In this document: piece after piece, positions 36,501 through 48,567 of the stretch | How positions within the stretch are numbered: position 1 is the stretch's first letter | How the letters are laid out: every line of letters starts with the position of its first letter | Assembly (NCBI GenBank): GCA_037783415.1 | Contig: JAZGTN010000028.1 | Location: forward strand, 1,383,001 to 1,447,000 | Origin: Leptasterias polaris | Taxonomy: Eukaryota; Echinodermata; Asteroidea; Forcipulatida; Asteriidae | DNA: 64,000 bases | Reading direction: 5' to 3' | The notes under the pieces: generated by a model | Database searches by the model: none | The model's input: the letters and a program-made list of their open reading frames with translations, nothing else | Told to the model about the DNA's origin: nothing | Program-made: the position numbers and the translations under genes

Positions 36501-39500
36501 AACGAACAAGTTTACTGTTGTCTTGGATTTTCTGTAATCAATTATTCAATGATTAGACTTGACAAAGATAAGGTCAGAATGATGAAGGCATCACTAAAAT
36601 AACTTGTTTATATTCCAAAGTGGAGAGTTATTACAGTAAATAAAACCTTAACCCTTTCAGCCCCAACGGCGACTTTAGTTGACTACGATAACACAATAGT
36701 CACTCCAACCCGAGCACAAAGGCCATTTGTTTAAAAGCTCTCCATACCCAAGCTTACTATGGTTGGAAAGAAAAGAAAGGTCGGATCTTTCCAATGATGG
36801 TAAAATAAAATAGGGTTGCTATTATGCAATCCCTTCAAATTGGAGTTAAAAGATCCGAAATACCAAACCTACCTACACCTACAGAGCGCTATGTGGTTGT
36901 GTACAAAAAAGTGTTTGGGTTTACAGGAAAACACTGAGGAAACAAAGATCAATAATTGAACATTTATTGGCTGTCCCGATCTCAATGTTTTTTGGATTAT
37001 ATGAAAGGAAATTCAATAAGTAAGACAGTTTATATATTACTTATTATGCTTTAAAACAAAATCCTCAAGGTAATAATAGAGTTTGTAAAATTGACCTTCG
37101 AACACAAGCTTTTGTTGTATGAGAATGTTTGCTTCACGCTTGAGTGGTCAATCAATGAGGGCACCAGCGGTTGTTTACGTCGAAAGAATTCTGTAGCGAG
37201 AGGGTTAACCATGTTTTTGATCTTGTTTTATGCAGTCGCCTTCCTGTTCAACTGGATAGGATTCTTGTTTGCGTACTGTCTTAGCGTCAGTGTGGCTGGA
37301 CGATATGGTGCTCTATCAGGATTTGGGGCATCCATGGTCAAATGGACACTCATTGCTGTGGTAAGATTGCTCTCAAAGCTATGGTTTTTTTAAAATAATA
37401 AATTTTAATTTTGTTTTGATGTTCTGAATGTATTGTGCAGACGTTTTCTCAAAAGGAACGTTGTGATAGTGCTCCTCCTTGCATTTAAGCTAGCATGCGA
37501 GGATCACATGCCCGAATTTCATTTCATTGATTAATTCTGGTTGTGAAGCCAAGGACTCTCAGAAAAGTGAACTTAATTACTACACTAGCTAAGAACCCCT
37601 TAGAGAGAAAACAAAGAAAATCATTTCAGTTTTAGATGTGGGAGGAAAACCAGAATTATTCCAGGAAAAACCCATGCAATCGGTCAGGGACTGAAAACCC
37701 AATCCACATAGTGCCCCTGGTGGGATTCAAACCGGGGTCCCAGAGGTGGAAGGCGGGGAAAGACACTACTATGCCAACCTGACAGCCCAACACTCGAAAC
37801 CAACTGATACACAGAAAATGTTCAGCTCCTGATAGAACAAAAAGGTGTCTTAACGCTGTCTCCCACTCCCATTTTCCAGCGAGTTAACCATCCATTTGAA
37901 CCAATTCATCTGCTTGGGTTGTGTATGATTGCGCAACATGTGTTGCAGGCTGGCAGATTTTTTGTTTGTTTATCGTTCAAAACCACAGTGAATGATATTG
38001 AATGGTCACACAGTAGAAGGGTTGACTGTGTACTGGTACCACATGATACCATATTGTAGGCTGGCATAGTTTATCAGTCATTCAAAACTAAAGTGGATGA
38101 AGTTGAATGGTCAGACAGGAGGGTTAATTCATGCATTGACATCCAGTAAGAAACCTCCATGAATAGTGTTTTGAGTTTCTGAGTTGGATGAAATAGAGGC
38201 TAGGGTAAACCAGAAAGACATCGGTGGACATCTTATACTAAAATAGAGTGTTGAATATTTTGAATGATAAATGTGACCTGCTCTGTGAAAAAGGCCCTTA
38301 AGTCGCGCCTGGCTAAATCACGTAATGAGCTCTTCCATGTTGGAGTAGGGAATTTTTTTTTCACAAATCGATTTTTTTTTTTTTACCCAATTTTCCTAAC
38401 TTGATGTCTACTCTTTCATAATTTTAAACCAGGAAGGTTGATTTTGATCAATAAAGATGAAAAACCCTGTGTTTTGTGATAATGTTTTTAGTGGTTTGGT
38501 ACAATCAATTCCGTGCGATGATACTAAAATGCCGATATTTTCACCTCTGGATGCTCTTCCACGAACCCCCCTATTATAAATTTGGTATCATCTTGAAGCT
38601 TATGACTAACTCTTTCTATATTTAGACACAAGAAAGGTGAAGGGTCAAATGCAAATGCTATGCAGGTCATTGTTTCCCCCATAAACAAACTGCGCTTGTT
38701 ACTAAGGACATGGACATATCCTGTCACATGCTCCAAACAGAGCGGACCGACCGGTTGGTCGAGACGCCCAATATTAATCTCGCGCATGCGCTGTGGTCTC
38801 GCCTCGTGGCTTTCTCGGAACACGTCCGACGTGTGCATGCGTGCCACGATGTTTATTCTGCACACATACATGGGGGGACGAGTTAACCGAGTTGCCTTGT
38901 TTCCGTCAAAGATCGTCACTAAGGGATTGTTCACACGATAGAGACAGAAAAGTCTAACATGTGCAAACACAACGGCTATTTTCAGAGCCGTACGTCTTAA
39001 AAAAACAAATCATAAATTGAGTTAAAGATATAAAATGCCAGGGCAGGTGTTGTTGAAAACATCAAAAAAGAAACGTATGATCACACAAAACCCCCAACAA
39101 TCCGAAAATTTGGGTTTAATATTTTCTTGTATTTAATAATTAAACATTTTAGCAGAAAACTTTGTCAGCAATTCTAAGCCCTGTTTTTATATTTTTTTTT
39201 TTATTTTTTTTTTAAAACCAAAATTCTGAAATTTTCACCCAAAACTTACATGTACATTTTGATTGATATTTGTTCATGTCAAATGGAACATACTTTATAA
39301 TAACAGCAACACAATTTGTCACCCTGGAGGTTTTTATATTTGAAAAGGTTAGCTTTTAAGTTTTAACCTGCTCAATACGGAGAAATTTGTACATTAAAAT
39401 TTCAGATTTAATACATTATGCAAATTGTTAAAAACATATAATCCCATGCTTCATAAATGTTCGTATTTTAATATAATAATTTAAGAGTCATGAACAACAG

Positions 39501-42500
39501 TTCGTCAAAATTTCAGACCAATAGTTTAGCAGGATCCTTTACAAAAGACTTTGCCACATCAAATTTGCAATCGCATGGTTCATTGACCATGGTTTTTCTC
39601 CTGAAGTCACTCAAGTAATTTTTGAAAAAAAATTGGGATTTTATTATGTAAAGCTGGGTTTATCTCAAGATTGCAAAATGCTACAGAGTTTCATCAAACA
39701 CCAAATTAAAGCCGAGAGTGTGGCCTTTCCATCCATGTGTGTAACTCCAAAAGTAAATTTTGCGACATACGGGCCATTTTTGCAGAGCGGGTCACAAATG
39801 GTCTTGAAAGCACACTAATTATTTGAATCGCTGGTTCTTTTTTGTTTTATTTTATTTATCATTTTTTAAATTAACCTTGTCAGTCTTTTTAGCTGAACAG
39901 ATGTTTTATAACTTAATCAAAAAACAGGCTGAAAAAAGGGCAATTGTCAAAATTCAAATCAAAACTCAGTGGGCAACATTATTACGGTTCTCCCCATACA
40001 CAAGCTAGCGTATCATTGGGCAGATCCATGCAAATTGCGGCCTTTACGCAAACGTTTCCTTGGGGAGGGGGTGGAGGACTTTAGACCAAATTAACCAAAA
40101 ACATGAAGATAAAAACATGAGAATACCAAGATTGCACAGTAGGGTTTTTAAAACCAAACATAAACACCAAGTAGAAACATTCGAGGACCTCGTTTTATTT
40201 CAGCATGCTTAGGTCAAACTTCACAAATTCTGATTATACTTATCAGGAATGTGATTTCTCAGATGTCAGGTTTTTCTCAAAATCTCCCAGAACCTTCAAA
40301 TTTTCTTGAAATAAGGAAAGAAGTAAATCAGTCACCAAAGGAAGAAATTAATAGTCCACATTGTGTGCCAACCTGTAGTTTTGTATTTCTGGTGATGACA
40401 AAATCTGTAAACTTGCTGGAATAAGGGAGAACCCTGGCCTCCAAGCCCTTTCTTCAGGAGTTTTCAAACTCGTCAAATCTCATCCCTGACTTATTCAAAG
40501 TGTTACGATTATTGTAACATTAACATGGCTTTTCATATTTGTTTTCTTCTTCGTTTTGTTGACAGTACTCGGATTGTTGCAGCTTATATTTAAGGGGTGC
40601 TACATGCCTGCTCATTGCTCTCACACTCAGTGGTAAGTACATTTTGTGCAACAATCTTCTGATGACGAGTGACAACATGCTAGTCAAAATATAAAGACCA
40701 TATATGGGTTTTTTAAGAACCACACCCGAAAAATTACACTTTACAATTACCCATATGATCTATTCTAAACCGAAACCAAAAACCATTGAATTTTTGCAAT
40801 CATGCGTAATGCTACCATGGCCATCTGCATAATAATGCCCACCCCCAAAACAACTTGTTGTTACTGTTCAGAGTGAATACTGCCCTCTGTTGTTCAATAT
40901 TGGTACACACTGATGTGAAGCAGACACTGTGTAATGTGAGTGCTGCCCTCTCTGTCAAGTACAGCTGGATCAACATAAAAGGGAACATTCATCATTGGTT
41001 TTTGAAAGAGTAAACAAAACCCCATTCGCTAGTGTCTAATAAACACACCGTACAACCAAACCTGTGAAAACTCCATCAAAGCCAGTGGTCATATATTTTT
41101 GTGACAAACAAACATTACTGACAAAATTGGGAGACTGCCAACATGGGTTAGATGGTTTAGCTCACTTGGTAGAGCACTGGCACATAAATCAAGAGGTGTC
41201 AATTTTTCTTTCTTCACCCTAAAATTAAACATAAAACAGTTTCCAGTTTGGGCAATTGAAATAGGCATCAGTGACACTGATATGTTTGGTCTTAAAAGAC
41301 TGTTCTTAACTTTGACAGTAAGATAGAAATACTTCTCTGACAGATTGGTACTTGGAGGAACTTTATTATTAGTTAATTGCCTTCAGATTCGATTGGAATG
41401 CCTGACCCAGTGATATACAAATTTAGCCCTCAGTCCTTCTGAATCCTTTATTTCAGCAAAAATGATATTATATAGATGGCTTTGGGAGGGTTAGGGTTAA
41501 TGAATGATTGAATCATTGTCAAGTTGGTATCTAAATAATAAAAATTTATAATAAAAAAATTAGCCTCTTTTAGTGATTTGTTTTCAGAATTTCTTTTCAT
41601 GGTGAACTAAATTCTGATTAAATATTAGTTGGGCTTTTTTAATTCATGAATATAGTTAAAATTGAGCAAAAAGCTGACTTCAGGGCCGTATAGTTATGGC
41701 AAGAGGGCAGTGAACCTCCAGATTTCATTATCTTTGCAACGAATCTTTGACCATACAATTATTTCAAACATTATTTGTGCATCATAGATAAAAATAAATG
41801 AAAAAACCCAAATAGACATTCAGTTTTTGTGACTACACAAAAACAATGTATTTGGTGCAGACATGTCAAAATTAGCAGTGCTGATGAAAAGTAAAGAGAA
41901 TGTTTGGTAAACAAGACTTTGTAGGAAATATTGATATACGTGAGGTTGATTGTGGATCTAAAGATTTGCATTTTGGAATCTTTGTAATGGGTCTAAAATC
42001 CTTTTAAACATTGTTTGTGCATCCATAGATAAACAAGGAAATGACAAAAATATTAATATTTGGAGTGAAACACGCCTTGAAGTATCACTGTTAGTACCAT
42101 ATGGTCTAATTGAGTGTACAGTTAGACCATGGTTAGACTCTTATCTCTTGTCATAACATTATGGAACTACCCCCCCCCCCCCCCCCCCCTCAGTATTAAT
42201 CATTTCTCATGATGCACTGCGTATGATCCTAATCCATCGCTGGATGTTTACTCTGCCTAGGAAGATGGCCAGATACTCTCTAGATATCCAGGCTAATGTA
42301 TTTCTAGCCGGAGTTTTTTTTTCTCTTAAACGGAGATCCCCCAGAGAATTGCTCTTAATTATTGGATGCATTCTTGATTCATTGGTTCATGCATTCCCCC
42401 TGAAGTAGTTGTGTAAATTATGGGCTACCCATGGCTGCGCGGAGTTGATCATAGTATACATACAAAATTCCGATTAGAAAAATATCAAAATAAACATTAG

Positions 42501-42650
42501 GAGAAATTTTGACAATATCCTCCATTTTTTAAAGCTAGGGTGAGGTATGGTACTACCATAAAGAAAAAAGACCATAGTATTCATATCAATTTCAATTTTA
42601 CAAAATTAGGCCTAACGTCGAAAAAACCTATAAGAGTATCCTCCAATGTT

Positions 42651-42681
<31 letters not shown>

Positions 42682-44381
42682 TATAAAAAAACAAAAACTT
42701 TTCTCCCCCTCTAAAATTGAAAAAAAGAGATGACTGACATTTGTTGACGCTTTGTCATTACTTATTTAAACGGTTAGTTCAAATTCATTTTGAATAAATT
42801 CATTTTTAAGTGAGGGCGCTACAAAGAACTGTGGAGCCTACCCATGCAAAATTGTGCCGCATTTTAATTTTTCAACTTTTGATATGCGTGTCGCCACCGT
42901 TTGATTAATTACACTAGATATGATTGCATAATTTCTTGACTAACTGGCGCTGCAGCGCTTTATTAATTACCTTATCAATGAATGCCGACCCAGCATTTTG
43001 CTGCAGCATCCATAAAAACCTCTTTAAGGAAATTGGTGTGTAAACATGATCTTAAGGGGTCGAGAGCTCAGAAAGCCTACCGGAAGCAGCGTTGAGATGC
43101 ACCTGTTATATTCCTAGCCATATCCCCATGCAGCAGGTGCTTCTAGCTCAAAGTTGATGAAGACAGGTGTGGAATGATAATTACTAAATCAAGAGGGGCC
43201 TTGATGGGGTGGGATTGTCTTAAAACAGCAATAAGTCTGGATTTTAATGCTTCATAAATATCTGGGATGATCAACACACTGTCATTTATAGAGATGAGGA
43301 CCAGATGGAATCTTTGTTGTTGGAAACTTAAGTCCCTTTCACAAAGACAATTTTTAACAAGAGACCTTGACTAAAATCATGTTGATGTTAAAAAATAGCA
43401 AATTCCAGTCATGTGAAAGCTAACCTTGTTAAATAATAATCAAGGGACCCTTGTTATTTTAACATAGCAACCATGTTAAAATGGTAGTGTGCATAACCAA
43501 TCATTATTCTCATGCATAGAACGTGTCACTAGTAGAAGACAGTGTCTGAACAATCCCAATGGAACGAAGTGACAGATAACCCACACCCATTACCGAGAGC
43601 CTTATGTTTAAAGGAGAATTACATCATTGCTTTTTGAGAAAGTAGACTTATTCCGACCCTAAGAAGCCATCGTTCAAGTTCAACTAACTTGTGAAATTTC
43701 ATCAATTTGGGGGTTCATGTTTTAGTGGGGAAAAAACAAACCCAGTAGGCTTTATATTTTCATCAGGGGTTTGTGCACATTCATATTAGGCAAAGTTTGA
43801 TTGTAGCAATAAAAAAAAAAATTAAGATCTTCAAGACTTTGACACTATTTCTGATGTAAATATTTATCCAGAGGATCGAGTCTTGTCTGAACTTTTTTGT
43901 TTGTGAGTTTTCAGACTAAAAATTAACCGATCAATTTGTTCTGTACTTTTCTTCTGAATGTGTGAATTTTGTGGGAAAATCCTGTACTTTTCCTGTGAAT
44001 GTGTGAGTTTTGTGCAAAAATGTGACTTGTTTAATTGATATTTGACATCCTCATTTGTTGGCTTTCATTCCAAAGCTCTTCAAAGATGCCACAACTCAAT
44101 TTTCCAGCATTGAATTTATCAATTTCTCTTTGTCCTGCCCTGGTCATGTAAGATGCTGAAAATCTAGTTGTATTTCATGAGTGATAAGATCTAAGTATGA
44201 ATGGATAAACGCAATTTCCTCTGAAATTTGTTCTTGCATGTAAAGGTGTTGTTCCAATATGTTACTAATTCAACCTACAGGTGTGCTTGTTTGTGGACGT
44301 GGGATCTACATGTACCTTAAAATCAAACGCCAACTACAGGGTGGAAAACACATACAGTATGTCTACTGGCAGAACATGTAG
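30578..44381 (+). CDS. NDFIP: NDFIP-type Nedd4 family-interacting protein, complete, seven exons
   Basis: Exons: 30578-30604, 31632-31716, 35125-35270, 36357-36426, 37236-37360, 40566-40632 and 44281-44381. The total is 621 nt and encodes 206 residues (human NDFIP1 is 221). All introns are GT..AG with matching phases. NDFIP proteins sit in Golgi/endosomal membranes and use cytoplasmic PPxY motifs to recruit and activate Nedd4-family HECT ubiquitin ligases. Here PPTY is at residues 4-7 and PPAY at 49-52. Three hydrophobic segments fall near residues 101-125, 130-153 and 160-184. The family signature 'AFLFNWIGF' (111-119) and 'AGRYGALSGFG' (130-140) are clear. Exon 2 is the least certain because its sequence is not conserved; its phase fits, and an acceptor at 31661 would also keep frame. 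The first exon encodes only nine residues. Vertebrates have two paralogues, so I give no number. Confidence 0.9.
31768..31875 (+). mobile_element. tRNA-derived SINE head in NDFIP intron 2
   Basis: 'TGTCATGGCCGAGCAGTTTA' (A box) and 'GGTTCGAATCCTGGTCATGA' (B box) match the SINE family. The body stops soon after 'CACTTTGGTTCTT'. Confidence 0.7.
32291..32570 (+). repeat. Two-copy tandem duplication, about 120 and 158 bp
   Basis: Each copy runs from 'AGGTATCCACATTCAAAC' or its variant to 'GGTATTTACACACGTG' and a short (GT)n. The second copy has an internal block with a repeated 'GGTTGCTATCACAAAG'. Open frames here read the same peptide twice and are not genes. Confidence 0.85.
32860..34344. mobile_element. 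Nested TIR element, 1.5 kb, probably TA-flanked
   Basis: Left TACCGTAATCTTCGGAATAT then AGGCCG; the right end reversed reads the same 26 bp with one mismatch. Subterminal 'CGGCTTATAC' units recur at both ends in opposite orientation. TA at each edge could be the target duplication. Inside are a 22-bp-arm hairpin and a 110-bp-spaced direct repeat of 'TTGTGTAGTCACGAA'. No transposase is recognised; the open frame at 33327-33590 has no match I know. Confidence 0.65.
34132..34192. repeat. Hairpin with 22-bp arms, 17-nt loop
   Basis: Arm 34132-34153 (CTTTGTGGCGATGTACAGTG then AC) pairs with 34171-34192 with a single C/T difference, which is a G.U wobble in RNA. It lies inside the nested TIR element. 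Confidence 0.9.
34617..34850 (+). mobile_element. SINE body and tail, plus strand
   Basis: 'TTTGGTCCTTGAGCAAGATG', 'AATTGCTTTTCTTTACCCAG' and 'AAAGCGCATTGAGACG' match the body and tail of the tRNA-headed SINEs. The head is missing, either truncated or separated by the adjacent hAT-like element. Confidence 0.55.
35490..35680 (+). mobile_element. Short inverted-repeat element
   Basis: CAGATTATAGAGCGCC on the left is inverted on the right as GCGCTCTATAATCTCTG, 190 bp apart. The core is non-coding. It is in NDFIP intron 3. Confidence 0.45.
36652..37204 (+). mobile_element. piggyBac-like non-autonomous element, TTAA-flanked, 553 bp
   Basis: TTAA at 36648-36651 and 37205-37208. Termini are CCCTTTCAGCCCC on the left and GCGAGAGGG on the right, so CCCTTTC faces GAGAGGG. 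It fills most of NDFIP intron 4, and its right TTAA ends only 27 bp before exon 5. No transposase is seen; the frame at 37091-37393 merely joins repeat to exon 5. Confidence 0.55.
37536..37792 (-). mobile_element. Second SINE family, copy 1, minus strand
   Basis: Minus-strand A box 'GGTTGGCATAGTAGTG' and B box 'GGTTTGAATCC', followed by 'TGTGGATTGGGTTTTCAGTC' and 'GGTTTTTCCTGGAATAATTC'. Collinear with 60944-61206. It is distinct from the 'CCTTCGGATGGGAC' SINEs. Confidence 0.7.
37855..38123 (+). mobile_element. Degraded relative of the 29.5-kb piggyBac-like MITE
   Basis: Shares 'ACCATCCATTTGAACCAATTC', 'GGCTGGCATAGTTTATCA' and an end at 'CAGACAGGAGGG' followed by TTAA (38124-38127). The left end is poorly preserved. 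An internal duplication of the 'TTCAAAACCACAGTGAATGA' region makes it longer. Confidence 0.5.
38272..39796. mobile_element. TIR DNA transposon, 1.5 kb, in NDFIP intron 5
   Basis: Left TGTGACCTGCTCTGTGAAAA; the right end reversed reads TGTGACCCGCTCTGCAAAAA. Similarity continues through '.GGCCC.TA.GTCGC', about 35 bp in all. Inside is a GC-rich island (38640-38940) with a 148-codon minus-strand open frame (38524-38970) that I do not recognise. The rest is AT-rich. The superfamily is not determined. Confidence 0.6.
40210..40480 (-). repeat. Dispersed repeat D1, copy 3, reversed
   Basis: The reverse complement carries 'TTCTCCCTTATTCCAGCAAG', 'TTTACAGATTTTGTCATCAC' and 'AATACAAAACTACAGGTTGG', collinear with the D1 copies at 4.2 and 23.2 kb. 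It ends 86 bp before NDFIP exon 6. Confidence 0.6.
41148..41210 (+). repeat. tRNA-like fragment
   Basis: 'TGGTTTAGCTCACTTGGTAG' and 'AGAGCACTGGCACATAAATC' resemble a tRNA 5' half with an A box. There is no matching acceptor arm, so this is a SINE or pseudo-tRNA fragment and not a gene. Confidence 0.45.
42651..42683 (+). repeat. (TTTA)n microsatellite
   Basis: About eight tetramers of TTTA in NDFIP intron 6. Confidence 0.9.
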
Positions 44382-46769
44382 ATGACGAACCCCTTTAGGT
44401 AAGTCTCTCTACAGAAAACAACTCTGACTAATAACTACAGGAAAGGTCTCTACTCCTCTGAAATCTCACGTCTTTACATTAATTTATGAGAAAGTAAATT
44501 TTTTTTAAACTTAACACTTTTTCACAAAGCATTTTGTATCAATTTGATTCTAGATTTATCAAGGTTTTTCCCAAGCAATTAGAAAGCTTATTATGAGTAT
44601 CACTGATGCACCTAAGACTCTGTAAGAGTGTCAAGTGAACTCTTTATAGTGTAGAGATAGGTGGCTTATATAAAAAAAATGACCAGAGTGTCTTCAGATA
44701 GCCATAAGCAGAGCTGTGTATTGAGAGTGTTGCGACATAGAGGGACCAGGTTTCTTCGGTCACGTGGCTGCTGGACGTAATTTTGGGTCAAAATGCAGCA
44801 CAACCCAATGTGCAGACTAGTCTGGCACCTTGTATTCACCAATGCGTTTTTTGACACAAAATGGCTTCTAATCGCAAGTTGTCGCAACTCTCTCAATATA
44901 AAGCTCTGGCCTTTAAGATTTGACACTTTTTCAGTTGAGTATTAGGTTTTGTCATGTATTGAGTTTCTGAGATAACTCTTTTGAGTTGAAAAAGTCAATT
45001 CGAAACTCAAAAACTTGAAACTTGAAGAAAAGAAATCGTCATTTCAATTCAACCAATGAAAGTCGTTAAGGCCATGTGCTGAATTGACAGTTTTCATGTA
45101 AATATACTTTTTATTTCTAAAACAACACACAATTATGTATTTTATCCCCCCCCCCCCCCCCCCACTTTTATTGGAAAAGGGTATAACGTTGACAAAATCA
45201 TGGTATGACTGAGGCATAGATTATGCAGACAAGCATGGTATGGGGAAGAATCTCATGCGGCAATGGCCATTCTATCTTCATTTCATTTATTGATTTCACG
45301 GGTAAGGATACAAAAAGTACAATGATAAAAACAACCAGGAAGACACAAACTGATCACCAGAAAAAAAAGTTAACTTAGTTACTATACCAGGTTAATATCC
45401 TGATGCTACAATTTCAGAAATGGGCAAACAATAAGGTATTATTAATATAGTAACATGTCTTCACTCTAGCAGTACTAGGCAATGTTTTACTCAGTACGAC
45501 TGCAAAATGCTGGTTGAGGGAATTGTAAAAACCATCAACTACTATCAAGAGGCACCTAAGCAAAGACTGAGGCCCAAGTACTTACAGCTGTTTAATGGTA
45601 CTTACCAAATTTCTGTGCAAATTAACGTTAGCAGGAAACCAGGCACAAACAATATACATTACATGGTGTTTTGGCTGGTAACCTTTATCTTTGCTATGGA
45701 ATAATTTGAGCACAACAGCTTTTGGAAATCACAGCTTTGTCTTAAGCTATGATTCAGACTCCATAATTTATTTAGAAAATGTATGCTTTTGGTTCGAGGC
45801 CTCAAACATGCCGCTGGAGCAAAACAAAGCCAAGGTATATCGGAAAGGGCCATTTATTTTGCAAACTAATATATTGTTATGTTGTAACAGAACTGTGCTA
45901 AATTTTTTGAAACTTGTTAAGCACAGATTTTTTTTGCTTACAAACAACTGGTCACCATCAACATTTACATTAATTGTAACTGGTTCCCTCTACAGCAGCT
46001 TAAGTTGCTAAGTGACGTTAAAGTAATGATTCTGGTACTACATGTACACTCTGCTTGTCCTGCCATACTGCACATGCACTTTGATGGTAATTTGCTTAAA
46101 TCAATGTGTGTACGGAAACTTTTTTAATCACCTTGAAACTTTATCCTAATCTGTCTAGTAGTATTATCAAAGTTAATCAAGTTTGGATATAATTATAAAA
46201 TATCCTGTGTGATTAAGTTGTCAGAATTGGGTTACATAACTTTAAAATATATCATTGTGTGTAGGGGGGGGGGGGGGGTCAGTGGAACCTGGATTACTGG
46301 ATCCTATCTTAAATTATACAAATTTCAGTTGTAAAGAAGGGTCTCCTTGTGGATAGGAGAAGTTTACTGTTTTGGCAAAGGAAAAGAAAAGAAGGAACTC
46401 TGAATTGTTTACTTTTTTTATTCTTAGAACTCTTTAAAGAGTTATTTTCAATTGCAGATTGCATGCTTACTTCCTAGACTGAGCTACACAGAGCAAAATA
46501 CATTTTATTTTGTGTCCCTGGTGCTCTCCTCCAGGGACCAATGTATTTACCAAGTAAGACAAATGTCTGCATGTCCTGCATGAAATATTTATTGCTTTTG
46601 GCTGTTTTTTTTTAGTCTGTCTAAAGCTTTCTTGGAAGACTGTATTTTCGTATTAAAGCATAGATTTATAATCCAATGTGGTGGATTGCAAGATGGGTGT
46701 TATTGTTTAAAGTTGTCTGCATGTGGATAGCAAATTATTTTGAGCAATTAACTTTAAAAACAAGTAAAA
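44382..46769. other. NDFIP 3'UTR and downstream, no further gene seen
   Basis: A GTAAGT follows the stop by 17 bp (44399-44404) and could be a donor for an intron in the 3'UTR. No convincing partner acceptor was identified. C-runs occur at about 45147-45164 and a G-run at about 46266-46277. Open frames at 45507-46011 look like chance. Confidence 0.4.
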
Positions 46770-47060
46770 ATGATAATTGTGTTAAAGCACGTAGTCATCA
46801 AATAACAAACCTTTCATCAGTGTCACTAGAAAATTGTGACAAATCCCATCACCATTTTCACTGGATTTTGGATGATGCGAAATAAAATTAATTGTTTTTT
46901 TCACTTTCTCAAAACTATAGCATTCCGGGCAAAAATATTTCAAGGGAAGTTTTTCGCCAGGACCATGTTTATACCGTGTAGGTTATGTGCAAATATGTGA
47001 TCATTTATATATTTTCAATCTTACCAATGTTATGCGCATGCTTGTATACACAGTCATCAA
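46770..47060 (+). mobile_element. MITE-like repeat family A, copy 2
   Basis: Shares 'CAAATAACAAACCTTTCATC', 'GTGCAAATATGTGATCATTT' and 'CTTACCAATGTTATGCGCA' with the copies at 14.2 and 49.4 kb. The left end is diverged. It contains AATAAA at about 46879. Confidence 0.5.
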
Positions 47061-47389
47061 GCAAACTTTAAAGTGGCAGGCCCTTGAAAAGTGTTTTCAA
47101 AGGCTAACCAAAATTACAGTATAAATAATTTATTGTGCAATTGATTAACAAAAAAACAAACTAGTTGGTTAAGTCGGGTCAATCCATTTTTAATCTACCA
47201 GGCCTTCATTCGCTGTTAACTTGAAAGTGAGGCAGTCATGTTTAAACAAATTTAAATGGGGACTAACATTGCATTGCATCATTGAAAAAAATAAAATAAA
47301 AATAAATGACGGTCGAACAATACCGATTCCAAATAAATAAAGAACAAGGCTGCTCTTTGTTCAAATGAAACGTTTCTCCATTGACAATT

Positions 47390-47530
47390 TTTTGAAACCC
47401 TTTCTCTAAAACCACATTCCTTAGAAGGGAATCATTTAGCAATTATCAACAGCTGCAGTGTTTCGTACCAAGTAAGTTTTTATGGTCATTAATTTTTGGA
47501 GTAATTACCAAAGGTGTACACTCCCTTTAA
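47390..47530 (-). mobile_element. Dispersed repeat family B, reversed copy
   Basis: The reverse complement begins 'CATTAAAGGGAGTGTACACC', 'TTTGGTAATTACTCCAAAAA' and continues into 'CCATAAAAACTTACTTGGTA', matching 63640-63740. Confidence 0.55.
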
Positions 47531-48495
47531 TGTAGAAATGCGCGTAGCCTTCAGTACAAGTAATTATAAACCATTTCTCTTTCTGTGTAGTACAATACTT
47601 GCCCGATGACAATTATTTTATTTCAAAACATACCCTACACAGATCTGTCTACAGGATATATTTACTTGTCTGCAACATTTTCTGAGTAGTGTCTGGGTCT
47701 CAACTTGACCCCCAACTGCCCGTCAAAAAAAAAAAAAAAAAAAAAAAGGGAGTTCTTGTTGTGACTGCTTGCGTTTTACAAACTCAGATGGGCCACCAGA
47801 CAGTGGGAATAATTATTCTGCTGGAAGTTGTAAACAATAGTTTTGCAGTGATTAAATTGGGGCTGGTTTGGATAAGAGGGAAGGTGTGCTCCCGTGGATA
47901 AGATAAATATTTGAGTCTTTTTTTTTTCTTTTTCTTTTTTACTTTGGCGAACTAGACTCAACAATGTCACTCCCCAAACTACGGCGCTGGCTCGCTCGGC
48001 TGTATTGGAAAAGTCACAATTGATGGTCTGTTTGATTTTTGCACAATGATCCGTTTGTTGAGGGAGGGTTTGGGACGAAAGGTAGACTATTAAACGTAGG
48101 GGAACTGAGTTATGTGTACCGTATATTTACGTAGATGTTCCGGGCTGCTATTTTGTAAAATGTAAACGGAGAATGAATGAACTCGAGAAATTTCGTTGAG
48201 CGATTTCAAGATATAGGTTATATTTTTGTTGATGCTGTACACCATTCTGTTAATCGTGTATTATTACTGTATGTGTTCTAGAACTTATTGGTAACTTATA
48301 AAGGATATTAGAGAAGGTTTGATATTATTGGTCAACATGTATGAATCTCATAATAAAGGAAAAATTTTCTTTTTTAAAACTTTGGTGGATTTCTTTCCTT
48401 TATATTCTCTACGGATGCAATTTGAAGTGGAGATGTGCACAGAGTGGTAAAGGGAGCTTGTATTGGGTTCTTATCTCCCAGATGGGCTTCTTTGT

Positions 48496-48567
48496 AACCC
48501 GGGGTACAGTGGTTGAACTGCAGGACTTGCAATCACAAGGTTGTGGGTTCGAATTCTACCAAGCTAA
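48496..48567 (+). repeat. tRNA-like SINE head fragment
   Basis: 'GGGGTACAGTGGTTGAACTG' and the B-box 'GGTTCGAATTC' at tRNA-like spacing. No functional tRNA fold is evident. Confidence 0.5.

Noticed and set aside
38524..38970. 148-residue protein as a host gene
   Set aside because: Lies wholly inside a TIR transposon; no family recognised, no splice sites considered. Reported only as an element feature.
45507..46011. Two overlapping open frames downstream of NDFIP
   Set aside because: AT-rich composition, no similarity recognised and no splice-consistent partners.
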